Assembly: GCA_013400155.1 (NCBI GenBank)
Contig: VXBM01001964.1
Coordinates: 32,374-96,373, forward strand
Direction of reading: 5' to 3'
DNA length: 64,000 nt
Source of the DNA: Helopsaltes ochotensis
Lineage: Eukaryota > Chordata > Aves > Passeriformes > Locustellidae
The notes beneath the pieces are model-generated. The model was not told where the DNA came from, ran no database searches, and saw nothing but the letters and a program-made list of their open reading frames with translations. Position 1 is the first letter of the stretch. Each line of letters begins with the position of its first letter. Of this stretch, positions 35,382-48,085 are shown one piece after another. Position numbers and translations under genes: made by a program.

Positions 35382-35639
35382 TTCTAAGGATGCTTCTGCC
35401 AGGGATTGCCATGACACCAGAAGATCGCCTGGCTGCAGTACCCTTCTGCAGAGAAGCCCAGCTCCATCCCATGCCCTGATGAGCCCAAGTCAGGGCACAT
35501 GTGATTTCATGCCACATGAGGATACAACATCTTTGACATCAGCACAGCACTTTGGAGCATGTGGAATTGTAAGCTAAGGCATTTGTTGCCCCATGGCAAC
35601 TAACATAGGGCACCAGTGTCCAACTCTGGGGCTCCAAAA
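35382..35639. other. Unique spacer
   Basis: No feature recognised. Confidence 0.4.
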
Positions 35640-36096
35640 ATAAGAAGGATGTAGAATTTTGGAGGAAGTCCAGCAGAGTCCATGGACATGCTTCAAGAGC
35701 TGGAGCCTCTCTGCTCTGGAAACAGGCTGGGACAGCTGAGGATGTTCACCTGGAGAGAAGACTCCAGGGAGACCTTGGAGTCCCTTCCAGTGCCTAAAGG
35801 GGCTGTAAGAGCTGGAGAGGGACTTTGGACAAGGGGCTGAAGGGACAGGACAAAGGGAAATGGTTTCCCACTGGCAGAAGGCAGGGTTAGATCTGATATT
35901 GGAATGAAATTCTTGGCTGTGAGGGTGTTGAGGCTGTGGCATGGGTTGCCCAGAGAAACTGGGGCTGCCCCATCCCTGGAAGTGTTCGAGGCCAGGTAGG
36001 GTCAAGCTTAGAGCAACCTGGTCTAGTGGAAAGGAAGGTTGGAATAAATGACCTTCAAAAGGTCCATTCCAACGGAAAGCATCCTGTGACTCTATG
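35640..36096 (+). mobile_element. CR1 LINE 3' fragment
   Basis: Sense-strand CR1 of about 455 bp: GAGCCTCTCTGCTCTGGAAACAGGCTGGGA, CCTTCCAGTGCCTAAAGGGGC, GGTTGCCCAGAGAAACTGGGGC, CCATCCCTGGAAGTGTTCGAGG, CCATTCCAACGGAAAGC and GACTCTATG at the end. It retains part of the ORF2 C-terminal region, with frameshifts and stops. Confidence 0.93.
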
Positions 36097-36331
36097 CCAT
36101 GTTTGAGTGAGTCTTAAGGAATGGCTTCATTGTCAGTTTGTGACTGGCTCCTGAAGGCTTCTGGGCAGAGTGGTTTGCTCTTTTGTTGTTTATGATCACC
36201 AAAGAAACTCCTGATCCAGGGCAATGATGGCCCTTTTCATCTGCAGCATTCACACAAGAGCTCCTTCAGTGCCCATCATCCCAACAAAGCTGACTTTGTT
36301 CTGACATCTCCACTAACAATTTCTTATTTAT

Positions 36332-36411
<80 letters not shown>

Positions 36412-37098
36412 TCATTAATTTAAAACCAGAGAACTCATTTCTCAAGTACTACTGCGGTTTTCATTAGAAGAATTTGCAGGGCCATGTGGAAAATGGGTCA
36501 TTTGAACTCTTGGAAAATGGAAGCATCTAGAATGTGTTTTTGTGGAAATAATTCCCCATCTTTTTCAAACATCACCTTCCATACATCATTAAATAGTTAA
36601 TATTATTTGTTATTATTTCTTGTTACTCCATGCTATTAATAATAATGGCTGATTGCTAATGATAACTATTATTTATCATTATTGAAGTAACACCTGGAAA
36701 CTTTGGGGCAACTCTGGCCTACATTGTGCCAGAAATTATGCAAATATACTGGAGAAATCCAGTCTTGATTTTTTTTCCTCTGTCTCTCAAGCTGTCCTGG
36801 GCTTGGGCCCAACAAGCATGTTATCCATTCCTGATTTGCTGACAGCGTGGAGAGCACAATGAGTCAGTTCCCTACTTGAGATGAACCACTGGTAAATTAA
36901 ACTTTTACTGAAAATCTCTGGGCATAAGAAAGGAAATGTTTATGAGCTAATATTAAGAGTGCTAGGGCTAAAGGGGAACAAAAGCCCTCCGCAATTGTAA
37001 TGGGGGAAAACGAGAACCCAATCTTATTAATAAACTAAGAACAGGAATGTAATTAATAAATGGCTCTAAACCTGCCAGAATATGGAATTCCTTTCTAA
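36097..37098. other. Unique sequence with a TTTC microsatellite
   Basis: No gene recognised. AT-rich ATTATTATT words at 36590-36690 follow the microsatellite. Confidence 0.5.
36331..36412. repeat. (TTTC)n microsatellite, about 20 units
   Basis: Essentially perfect TTCT/CTTT tetranucleotide repeat of about 82 bases. Likely polymorphic in length. Confidence 0.95.
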
Positions 37099-37103
37099 AT
37101 ATG

Positions 37104-38687
37104 TGTAGTGGCTTCAAGTTCACCTATTTCTGTTTCCCAAATTATGTGTAGTGGTTTGAGTGTCTGCTAGAATTATTTACTCTTCTTCTGCTGTGAGATA
37201 GGATTAGGAAAGAAGAAAAGCAGGCTCAAAACTTAAAAGGGTATAAAGACAGGTTTAATAACAAAACTACAAGAGAGAAAAAATTAATAAGAATCAGAAT
37301 AAAACCTTCAAAACCTTTCTCCTCTCCCCCAACAGCTTCTTTTCTTTCTCACAGACAATGTAAAAAGACAAAACTTGGAACTCTAGGTCAGTTTGCCACT
37401 TATAAAATAGTCTTTCATCAGTTCTTTTAGAGAGAAGTCTCTTTTGGTCTGCCATGGAACTTCCCACAAGACAAGAACAGGTCTCCTGTGGCTTTTTTAA
37501 TTTTCACAAAAGCAGCCACCCGGGAATCTGCAGTTGTGAAGTCCCTCCCATATTACACAGCCTCCCACAGCTGCACATGGGTGGTGGACTCATGGGGTAC
37601 CATTTTAAAGATGAACAGTTCCAAAAGAAAAGGTTTTTCTTCATCTCTAGGAACAGAGATTTTTTCTTTCTAGGGGCAGATCTTCATCTTCATCTCATCT
37701 CTCTCTCTCTCTCTCTCTCTCTCTGCTGAAGCTTCTCATAAGATCACAGCTACTTCAATATTCACTTAGTCCACCACAAATGCCTTCGTTTATATCTGTA
37801 ACTTGAATACTCTCATCTCCCCAATGCATATTTTTCCACTATTTAAAGGGATATTCTAGTATATTACAGTCCATTACCATGGCTCACAAAAGAATTTCAG
37901 CCTAAAACCAAGGCATCATCTCATTCTCTTCCATCTAAGATGTAACTCTTCCTTCACTGACTTTGATGTCTTCATATTGTGTCTCTACATGCTTTCACTC
38001 TGTCTTTTCTCTCACTCAGAGAGGATTTTATGTTTTGCAAGTTTCATCTGTCAAGGAAAGAGTTAACATTCTCCCAGGTCTGCAGCGTGCATGAGGGCTC
38101 TTCTGGGCAGTGGCCAAAAGTGGTAAAATCGGGCCACACTGGGGCTAGGCTAGGATCTCAGGGTGCCGGCTGCTGCAGGGCCACCTGCCCAGCTGCAGAG
38201 CCACCTTTGGTCTCAGCTGCATGATCTCTTGCATGGCTGGGGAAGAGCCCAACCTGGCTAGGCTTCCCTGGAGCCATGGCTTTAGCGGCAGGATGTTAAC
38301 AGTCTCTGGAGGCAGGATCTGGCAGGGATGGGGCATACTCTCCTTGCATCCTCCTGCCCAGGAGCCGCTGGGCCTGATCTGGCCGGGACGTTGCAGCGGC
38401 AGGGCCCAGCCAGGCCGTACCAGACCTGGGGGCCATGTGGTGGAGTGGGACCAGCCCTGCCAACCCTTGTTACCTCTTCCCTGTGTGGAAGAAAAGAGAA
38501 TTTTTCCCAGGATTTCTCTGATTTTAACATGTTTATTCCCAGAGGTGTGTCAACTTTCTACTCATTTAACCAGATATCAGTATTCAAACATAGTCACTGA
38601 TTGTTAATCACAGCTTTTCTTATAAAAATCACTTCCGTAGGTGTCTTCCTTTCCTCATCAAATGTCAATAAATGCAAAACCAGCACA
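37104..38687 (-). mobile_element. Solo LTR, family D (copy D3), reference copy
   Basis: A 1,584-bp minus-strand LTR, plus text from TGTAGTGGCTTCAAG to CAAAACCAGCACA, bounded by the exact duplication ATATG (37099-37103, 38688-38692). TGTAGTGGTTTG recurs about 40 bp after the start. GGTTTAATAAC near 37252 complements to an imperfect AATAAA-like word. A CT dinucleotide tract lies at about 37686-37724, and the part from about 38100 to 38500 is GC-rich. This uninterrupted copy serves as the template for recognising what is missing from D2. Confidence 0.92.
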
Positions 38688-38692
38688 ATATG

Positions 38693-41600
38693 TCATTAGG
38701 AAGAGAAATAAAAATTAAGCTGATAAGGATAGGCTTGGAAACTTTGAAAGTATACAAAATGTAGCAGCTGGCTGACATTTATCCTGCTTGTTAAAGGCAT
38801 TTAACTAAAGATTTAAGGAATCTCTGTGGCACATGTGGAGGTGTGGCCATGGTATATAAAAGCAAATGTTTCTATTTTGCTTTTATATGGCAGAAGTTAT
38901 CTGCTGTGCTTGTCATGGTGCAAATATAGCAGAGCCCCATGCCCAGGGGACAGAGGGAAGCACGCCAAAGGATCTGGTCTGTGACATCATCCCAGAGGGA
39001 AATTTGTAACATGCAGGGAAAAAAGAAATACTTCTGGATCTTCCAGAATTTGAGGAATAAAAAACTCTGCTACAAAACAACTATACTGACCAGATTAGTA
39101 GTGGAGAAAAATGGCATACAGAGAACAAGTATATTATGGTTTAAAACTATTTCTAACTACTAGGTCAATCACTTCACAACTTTTTCACGTCTTCGACCTC
39201 ACACTCACTTAAGGAGCCCCAAAATCTCTCCTTTTTATCTTCCTGAGGTGCAACCCAGGAGGGGTGTGGAAGGACCCACCTGCCCCAGACTGAATAGCAC
39301 TCTCTCCTGAACTTTATTTGCTCATGTGCCTTGATGAATCCAGGCTCTGGCCAGGAGACAGCACCTGAGAAACCCGAAATGGGCATCAGATGCAAAACCT
39401 GGCATTAGGGAAGGCCTGATGAAAGCAAGGAGAAGCAGCTCACTGGATGTGGCACAGATAGGGGAGTCTTAGGAGAGCTGTTTGGGGAGGAAGAGACGAT
39501 CAAAGATACACTCAGGATGAATGTGAGTGGGATGGGATGGCATTTGTTAAGATTAGAGGAAAAGAGGTTCCCACACATGGATTTGATGGTGCAGATGGGT
39601 TGGAATAGTCATGCTGAAAAGGCAGTGAGTGTAAGGCAAGGAGCCAACACTGAACAAAAATGCTGGAAATCATCAGACTCCTCACTAGTTAACATATTTA
39701 AACCCAATTGTTACTTTTCCCTTCAAAATGAAAGCTCATGTTTAAGCATGAATTATCAGTGTCATAGAGATCTGCAGTAAGATTGCAGCATTGTAGAAGT
39801 CTGCCTCTTGTCTGCAAATCTATGCATTTGCTGAAGGTCATTGCTTTTCTTCAGGTCTCCCTAGGGTTTTTTCCTCACTTAATTATCACTGGGAGAAGAA
39901 TCAGCCCCAGAACTTTCTAGTCCAGCTTTTTCCAAGTACACAACACAAGTGACACTATTTTGGCAACTTATCTGTGATTTTTTTTACCTGTCTTGTTCTT
40001 TTTCTGGACTTTAGTATGTGTTTCAAATCTTCACTGTAAAAAGTGAAAAGTAAATGAAGAGAGATTTTAGATGGGTAATACACAGGCCTTAACAGAAGAT
40101 GGAGAAGAGCAACAGTAACAAATAAACTTAAACAGTCAAACTCCTAATAACTTATGTCCAATCACCAGACAACTGTAGCAGAGCAGCCAAATTAGCTGCC
40201 ATACCCTGATGCTGATAGTCTAGATAAAAAATTAAAATAAATCTGGACCAAAGAGAGGCTCTCAGTAATGGTACAACAGTTTGCTTTCTAGCTCAAGCAA
40301 AATTAACATGTAATCATTTAATACCATTTCTTCAAATAAACCTCATTTTGAGATAATAATTTCCAGATGGATGAAGGTTTATAAACATCTCTGGCATATG
40401 ATACATTGCCACCGGGTAACAGAAAGGTTAATAGAGGGGTTTAGTCACTGGGTCTATATCAGTAAATTAAATTTGCCCAGTGCTGATTTCCCAAGGCCAA
40501 ATGATAAGGGAGGGTTGTGTCCACATTGTTGTCCCTTCTTGCTATCCAAAACAAAGTGGCTTCTTCCAAACTGCCTGTTTGGAGTTGTTGATTTGTGCTG
40601 CCTTCTGATCTGTGCCTGGCAGGTGTGCATAGAACAGTCTGATTGTCCAGATCTGAATGGTGCTAAGAGCATCCTAAAAATTAAACCATCTGGGGAAGAG
40701 AGCTCTCGGAAAGAATCGGAGATGCTTTTCAACTTACCCATATGGACACAGGGGAATAGAAAAAACTTCACAGAAAACGCCACAATTCTTTCTGCATCGA
40801 CCAATACTGTCTTTGAAACTATTTTGAAAGCTCATCTAAAGCTTCGGGGCTGGATTATCATGGTGAGCTTTGAAAACACAGAATCCCACACAAATGCTCA
40901 AGTCACAAATGGTCATACTCAAAAACAAGGCAAGAACCTGTTCAAGATGTCCATACAGTTTGTCGGCTAATGGCCCAGCACTATTTCTTGGACGAAATAC
41001 TAGCCTTGATCTCCTTGGAGCCAAAGCTGCTAATCAGGCTGTCAGTGTTACCCATGTGTTTGATTGTTTTGATGGGTTGGGGCCCTGCAGAATCAGCACC
41101 GGGACTGCAGGGGAAACAATGGCACTTCGCACTTAGCATGGAGAACTTCGAGTGTTATTAATTATTTTTCATTTTTCTGGTTAGCATTAAGAGACAGGGC
41201 TGAAACAAATCCAGGCAGAAATCAGCCACAGTTATTAGTAGAGTTCAGTCTGGTTAAAACAACAGAAAGAAAAAAATGCTGCACATTTTTCAGATGAAGG
41301 CCCCTAAGATATGTGGGATTTTAAATAAATTACTTGGGTTGGATCCAGCACTAATTATTTCCCTTTAAAACCTCAGATTTCTTTTCCCACTGCTTACACG
41401 GGATTGTTAGTTTTGAGTTTTTCCTCAGTTTTATCCATACCTTCCACCATGACAATACCTCCATAGATCCCACAGCTAAATGAGCAATTGACACAGTTGG
41501 ATTTCATCAAGGGATTGATGGAAAATTGAAATGTGTCTAGCTCATCTTTCTTCATTTTTCACCTGGTGGGTCAGAAGAAGAGTCCTCATCTAGGATCTCA

Positions 41601-43490
41601 CATCTTGGGCAAATTGACTGCTGTGGAGACATGGTCAGAGGTGCCCCAGTTCTTAGGCTTCTCTTTTCCTCAAAAGTCCCTGCCTTCCTTGGATGTCTAC
41701 ATGTCGCCAGATTCTCTGCAGCTCATTTACCAGCCTCCTTTTAGCCTTTTAAAGCAGGAGCTGTGGAGTCATGTAGCTCCAAAATTTCCTAGTCCTCTGG
41801 GGTTACACGTTTCTGGGGCTCTGGAACAGCCCGTTAATGGTGAAGGTATTCCAGGGACCCTTCTACTCTGTTCCACATTAAAGTATGAAACCCAGCACAC
41901 TTTGAAGTGCTTATTGGAAGAGCAGATAGGATCTGGGATTATATTTTTAACTTCATGAACAAACATAAAAGGTAGATCTTGAAATGAAAGTTTAGTAGTA
42001 GATCATATTCCTAAATGTTTTGATGAGATGGTGGTACTCAATGTGATTCCTCCTGATTCTGAGTCACAGAGGCTCATCAAAAGAGGGCATCATTGCAGAA
42101 ACTTGCTGAGAGGAGGTCAGAAACTCATATATTTTATTTAAGTGGAAAACAAAAAAAAAACCATACAGGAAAGGATCCAATTTTGGTTAAAGGCCCTGCA
42201 CAATCTAAAGGACTACAAGTTTATTGAATGCAATTATCTTTGGGCAAGACTGAAGATCTGAATTCAGGGACTACATATTGATGTAAATGATACAGGTGCC
42301 ATTGTGGGTGTTATTTTTTTAATTTAGTGCTTTCAGCTGCAAACCTGAAGTTTGGTGGGCCTGACAACAACGAAAAGGGAGAAATTGGGATTTTACAGTC
42401 CACTGACTGTATTTGCCTTTTCTGTGGTAAAGGATGTCAATCCAAAGGCATCTGGAGGTTCCTGGGTATCTGAAGGGAGACTGACAAAGATTTTCAATGG
42501 CTGAATCTCCTCTCTGCCAGTTTTCAAAGGCTACATGTCTGGAGGACTTAACAAATATCTGCTGTCTGCTCCTCCTTCTCAACTGAAGAGAAAACAGGCT
42601 GGGTCAGCTCATCCGGGGCAAGATGGGACCCATGTTCCCTGTCTGGAGAGCAGAGCATCACCAATTCCCAGCCTGAATGCATGTTGAAACTCAGGATCAT
42701 GCCCAGACTGTTTCTTGAAAACATTTAATCTTGACTGTAAGAACAGCTGTTGATGAGTCTCTATTACTGATTGCTCAATATGTTTCTTATGAGTTGATAT
42801 TCCAGAAACATTTAACAACTATCTCATTAACTGTTAAACCCTGCATGGTTTTATCTCAAAGCCTTTGTGAGATATCAAATCCACTGCTATCAAGTTGGAC
42901 ATCTTAGGCAGGTGGGAGAAGCCATGAGCCTGTTGTGCGTCCCTTAAACTACATAACCCAGCAAAGAGTGTGAAGATCTTGCTCTATCATCTCTGCATGT
43001 CAAAATGTCCCCAGCCTTCCTTCTCCACCCTCCACTGACATGACAGATGTTTCTGGAGACCTTCCCAGTTTCATCAGGTCAGTTCTTGGTAGGCTGGAAA
43101 TCTGTTTCCCATATAGTCCCCCCAAAATGTAAACAAATATCATCTGTGGTGGAGCTGAGCAGTGGAAAGTTATATGTCCTGTTATGGATTCATTACATTA
43201 CTACTGGGAGCAGACTAGGTGGTTTCATATTTTTGGAGTTTTTTAGTTCTCTTGCACATGCCATAGTTTTGTAACCCAGCACAAATACTGGTACTCCTTT
43301 TGAAAAGGAGTGGCTTAGAAGGGCTCCAAACCTCCTCTGCTCTCTCTGGATTTTACAAGCCAACTGTTACCCATTTTCCACCCCAACATTTCTTCCATGA
43401 CCAGGATCTCTCTTTCATGTCCTTCTCTCCAAGTAATCTCTGCTAGGTGTGTAATCCCATCTCATGCTGACATGACAAAGGTGAATATAG
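38693..43490. other. Longest unique stretch, no gene recognised
   Basis: About 4.8 kb with no LTR or CR1 signature. The frame at 40371-40970 (199 codons, plus) is the longest in non-repeat sequence, and a 116-codon frame is open opposite it on the minus strand. It contains one hydrophobic stretch near residues 69-84 but no motif I recognise. Its length is within chance for this much sequence. A small hairpin lies at 38854-38888. Confidence 0.5.
38854..38888. repeat. Perfect 13-bp inverted repeat with 9-nt loop
   Basis: Left arm ATATAAAAGCAAA (38854-38866), loop of nine, right arm TTTGCTTTTATAT (38876-38888). Both arms contain a TATAAAA core. No terminator or miRNA context can be argued from it. 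Confidence 0.8.
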
Positions 43491-44005
43491 AATCACAGAA
43501 TGGTTTGGGTTAGAAGGGGCCCTTAAAGATCATTCAGTTCCACCTCCTTGGCATGGGAAGGACACTAGATCAGTATGCTCCAAGCCCCATCCTACCTGGC
43601 TGTGAACACTTCCAGGAATGGGGCAACCACAGCTTCTCTGGGCAACCTGTGCCAGGGCCTCACCATCCTCAATTGGGAAGAATTTCCTCCAATATCCAAT
43701 CTAAGCCTGCCCTCAGTTTGAAGCCATTCCTCCTTGTCCTGTCATTCTATGTTGCTTTCACAAGTCCCTCTCCAGCTCTTTTGGAGCCCCTTTAAGCACT
43801 GGAGGGGGGTCTAAGGTCTTCTCTGGAGCATTTTTTTCTTGAGGCTAAACACCCCCAGCTCTCCCAGAGCAGAGGGACTCCAGTTCTTGAAGCATCTCCA
43901 TGGCTTCCTCTGGATTCACTTCAGCAGCTCCATGTCCTTCTGATGCTGGGGGCCCCAGAACTGGAGGTAGCTCTGCAGGTGGGTTCTCACCAAAGCTGAA
44001 TAGTT
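43491..44005 (-). mobile_element. CR1 LINE 3' fragment, 0.5 kb
   Basis: Antisense CR1: AGAATCACAGAATGGTTTGGG, GGCCCTTAAAGATCATTCAG, CACTTCCAGGAATGGGGC, CTTCTCTGGGCAACCTGTGCC, then ORF2-region sequence AGCCATTCCTCCTTGTCCTGTC and CATCTCCATGGCTTCCTCTGG up to about 44005. Decayed by indels, no intact frame. Confidence 0.93.
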
Positions 44006-44919
44006 TGGGACAATCACCTACCTTGACCTGGTGATAACAAGGCTCTGAAGCGATTACACTGTGCTGCTGCAAATGCACAGGTGAACTCTTTGCTATGTGT
44101 TTTATGCTTCTCCTCTCTGTCATTAGAGACTTCACTGTCTCTTCAGTAACACCAAGCATGTGAAAACTTCACGTAATGCATATACAACCAACCCAATGCA
44201 CCCACTAATCCAATCGGTCTCAATTGCTGGCAGAAAAACTGAATGCTCTTGCTGATTTGGCATGTGGGTCATGAATGTTACTTTCCATGGAATACATATT
44301 TGCTGCTGTCAAGTTTGGTCTATAGCACCACTGAAACCAGACAAGTATCTGAAATAAGATTTTTCTTGGTGGGCAGTGTCCTGCAGAGCTTCTTGTTTCA
44401 TGTTTTGTTTTTTTCACTGGTGAACCACTAAGACTCAGAATGACCTTTCCAGAAATTGGTGCTTCTCCTACCCATTGAGTCAAGCTTATTGCAGAACAGA
44501 GCTTGTTGTGCTGCCACAGCAGTGGTGGAAAAGGAAGGGTTAATATCTGCAGAACTGCTGTGACCTCAGGAGAGCCTGAGAGCAGGGAATGGGTGACTTT
44601 GTTTTGTTTTGTTTTCATTGGAAGTGGGGAGAGTTGATTTTGTCTTGACACTCACTGTGCTACCAAGGGGCTCAGAAATTTACCAGCCAAACTTCACTGG
44701 AGACCAGGGGAAAAAAAAATATTTGGTCAACCAATGTGTGAGATTTGCAGCACAGTGATGCAAGCCTGGAGTGAAGGTGTGCGTGGTGAAGGCAGCACAG
44801 CCAGGTCATGCTCTGAGACTGATCTTTATAGCTGTCAGCTAATCCATCTGTGGGCAAATCTAGCTCATGTTACCAGCAGTAGGATGCAAGAATGGCCCAT
44901 AATTGGAAGCAGACTATGG
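44006..44919. other. Unique spacer
   Basis: No gene or element recognised. A minus-strand frame of 143 codons at 44220-44651 has no known domain. Confidence 0.45.
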
Positions 44920-44924
44920 CCTAT

Positions 44925-45910
44925 TGTTGGGGATTAGGATTTTTCCTTTTGTTTCTTTCCCTCATGGAATTTTGTCCTGTATGTTGCTAGGAAACAATAA
45001 TATCAAATACTTAAGAAAACAAAGATGTAGCTGGGTGTCACAACATTCCATTGAAATGGCCCTGGCTGCTGGCAGGTTGTAAGTGATAACAAAAAAGAAA
45101 AGGCTATCCCAGAAGTTTGGGGCTGGGTTTTTGGTCAGTCCCATCTCTGGGTTCTGGGTTCAGAGGAGGAACAAGCTGGTTCCTATTTTCCCTGCTACCT
45201 GGCTGTGTGGAGCTCAGAACCAGCACGTGTGGCACCAAAATACCGGGATTGCTTCCTGCCAGGCCCTCTGCCCACAGCATGTTGCTGCAGCCACTCCTGC
45301 GTCTTGAACTCTGAGATCCCAGCCAGCTGCAGTTTTCCTGCACTGCAAGTTTGCTTCATTCTTTTTTTTGTTCCCTGGCCATTTGTGGGTGGGGGAGGTG
45401 CAGAGCTGGCATGTGGGGAGTCTCCATACCGGCCACTTCTGTGTGGTAGCCCAGCAATTGTAACCAGCTGTGGCCTGTGACTTCCGGTCTCAGCCAAGCC
45501 GCCATTAACTGTGTAGTCTCCAAGCTTGCACTGCAGCATCCTCTGCAGCCAAGGGGGAATCATCACACCTGCCCTGACCATCAGAAGCCTGCCAGTGCCC
45601 CTGCTGGCTGTGACTGCAACTACACTGAAGGGGGAATTGCTTAAAGAGCGAGACAGAGACTGTCAGAGACTTTTTATTGGGTTTTCTTTTATTTTTTTTT
45701 TTTTCTTGTTGTTGCTGCCGTTGTTGTTGTTTATTCGCCTTGTTATACACATACATACTAGTAAAGAACTGTTATTCCTTTTCCCATATCTTTGCTTGAA
45801 AGTCCCTTAATTTCAAAGTTATAACAATTCAGAGGAAAGGGGGTCATATTCTCCATTTCAAGGGGAGTTCCTGCCTCCCTTGGCAGACACTAGTCTTTCA
45901 AACTGAGACA
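44925..45910 (+). mobile_element. LTR, family A (copy A5), decayed TSD
   Basis: A 986-bp copy from TGTTGGGGATTAGG to CTGAGACA, the longest of the family. It includes the AGTAAAGAACTGTTATTCC block near 45760. Flanks CCTAT and GCCAT agree at only three of five bases, so the duplication has decayed or the ends have shifted. A T-rich tract with TTGTTGTTGCTGCCGTTG lies just before the signal, the same place where A4 has its GT repeat. Confidence 0.88.
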
Positions 45911-46699
45911 GCCATAAACTACATCTCCTGACAGCTTTTTGGAGTCAATACCTTGCCCCTTGAAAGGATGCAGCTCAAGGGCAGCTCCTTCTTGAACCCA
46001 GTGACTTTGTCCCCTTTGTGGAAGACAGAGGTGTTGGGACCTGCCCCATGTTTCCCCTCACAAATGTCTTTGATCATAAAATTCTACTGTGCACAAAATC
46101 TTTCCTCAAGCTCAACCCTTTTTTAATGCAAATTTGACTCTTTCAGCAAACCTTCATGATTTCTCAACTCCAGAGTGGACTATATTCCCCAAACCAACGA
46201 CAGACAAATATCCACCCTAGAACAGATAATCACACAAAGCCCAGAAAGGGCAGGGAAGCAGGTAATACTGCTTTACCAGCTTCTAAGGGGACCCTTTTGT
46301 TGGCTTCCTGTAGCACAGGTGGTTGTTGTTCCCAAAATCCAGGGTAGCTCTCCCTGCTCCCTTTCTCATGATGTTCCATAAAGTAAAGGAAAATATTCAC
46401 AGCAGCAGAATGAATGGAAAATTTGAACAATCATCAGATAAACTCTTCCTGAAAAGAATTATCATAGGCAATATTAACAAGGAAAAATTTAATGCCAAAT
46501 TTCATTATCGGTGGGAAAAAGTCCCTTTATAGTGTCCTGTTCTGCTATAAAAGGGAGAATTGGGAAGGATGCTTTTGATAGATTTCTCAGATGAAAATAA
46601 AGTGCAAATGCAGCAATATTATGTCTGAGAACCGCTTGTTGACAAAAAAGGGTTAGTGCTCCTACTAAAGGGGGACAGGAAAAGGAGCAGAGAGAGGAA
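45911..46699. other. Unique sequence
   Basis: No gene recognised. CTATAAAAGGGAG near 46543 and AAAATAAAG near 46598 are spaced like LTR signals, but no LTR ends were found. Confidence 0.4.
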
Positions 46700-47520
46700 A
46701 AGGAGAGAGGCTCTTTGTCGGCATTAGCCTAGCAGGTGGAGCGTGTGTACTGCAATCAGCGGTGCATTTGCTTAGCTCACGTGGTGGGCTGGGCATGATT
46801 TCCAAACAGTAGCAGGCTGCGTGTTCCTTCTGTTGGCGGAGAACAGGCTGCCGTAGCCAAGGGTGCAGTCCTGGAACAGCTGCAGGTTTTCAGGGTTGGG
46901 GTACTGTGGCTGTGGAAACAACTGAATGTGGGTGGTGGCGGCAGGTTGGTTGCTATGGGCTACTGCTACAGCAAGTTGGTGCAGATTGGCAACGCAGGAA
47001 ACACAGCAGCAACGGTGGCACTTGTGGTCAGCTGCAAGCAGTCTTGTGCTGTGGGCTTGGCTGGGTGCAGGCCAAGGTAGCTGTGCCTAGGAAGCATGTC
47101 GGGGGTGGCTGGCTGCAGCGGCACCCACTCCATACGGGAGGCAGTGGAGCACGAAGTTGTCGCAATGACATCCTTGTTCACAGGAACAATGAAGGAGGGA
47201 AGCAGGACCACAGGGAAGAAAAGGTAATGGGGGGAGGGTGGCCGAGTGGACCCCACAGGCGAGCCTCTGCTCCCTCCAATCAACCCAAAGCAAAATGGCT
47301 CTCATTGTGTTGCGGTTAGCTGCTTTAAGTGCTAAAGATCCTCCTACAGCCGCACTTCGTGGGCATGTTTGGCAGGCATTCTTTGTGGGCATCTGGCCAT
47401 TTGCCCCACCAGCAAGTGCGGGGGCATCACTCACAGTTTGATCATGGAGGCTTTGTCTGCCCTGATTGGCTGCTAGGAGAAGCCTCCTTGGGGACAGAGC
47501 TGCCAGCACAGGAATCTTTC
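46700..47520. other. GC-rich, CpG-containing block of unknown nature
   Basis: Composition rises sharply relative to both sides, with many CAGC, GGTGG and CG dinucleotides, and frames up to 140 codons open on both strands (46906-47319 plus, 47087-47509 minus). The frames read as low-complexity Gly/Cys/Ser sequence without a domain. It could be a GC-rich LTR or an internal ERV remnant, a CpG-island-like regulatory block, or unique DNA. A CTGATTGGCTGC (CCAAT box on the complement) occurs near 47461. Confidence 0.4.
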
Positions 47521-47929
47521 ACTTCATGTATAACATATGTTGAAGCATAAATAATAATCAGATTGGTCCCTCTCAATAGCTAGATAAATGTAGCAAAAAC
47601 CATTCCTATACCCTTCCCTGCCTCTATGGCTGGTGCTCCTGCATAAGCCTTTCATCATCCATCTATTCAAAATCCCTTCTTCTTCCCGCCTCCTGCAATC
47701 TCGGGATTGTTAAGGATAGAAACCTTCGAAGTTTGTATCCCACAGTCATGGCTGGTGGAAAGGTTATTTCTGTCCTACAGGAGGACATCACACATAGGTG
47801 AAAGGGACCCAACGATGGTTCTTTCTCATGGGAATGCTAAACCATACAGGTCTGCCATGCCTCAGGTTGAGGGAACATATTGAGCTCAATAACACTGAGC
47901 TGTGTTGAAAAGTTGAGATGTTGTGAGTG
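47521..47929. other. Unique spacer
   Basis: No feature recognised. Confidence 0.4.
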
Positions 47930-48085
47930 TCTGATCCCTAGAAGTATTAGAGGTCATTTTGGACAGGGCTTGGAGCAACCTGGTCTAGTGGAAGGTGTCC
48001 CTGCCTATGGCAGGAGGTTGGTACTGAATGATCTTTAGCGTCCCATTCAACCCAAACCATTTTGTGATTCTATCATTCTGTGTCA
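47930..48085 (+). mobile_element. CR1 LINE 3' fragment
   Basis: Sense-strand CR1 tip: GGAGCAACCTGGTCTAGTGG, AAGGTGTCCCTGCCTATGGC, TGAATGATCTTTAGCGTCCC, CATTCAACCCAAACC and GTGATTCTATCATTCTGTG. About 155 bp. Confidence 0.93.
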
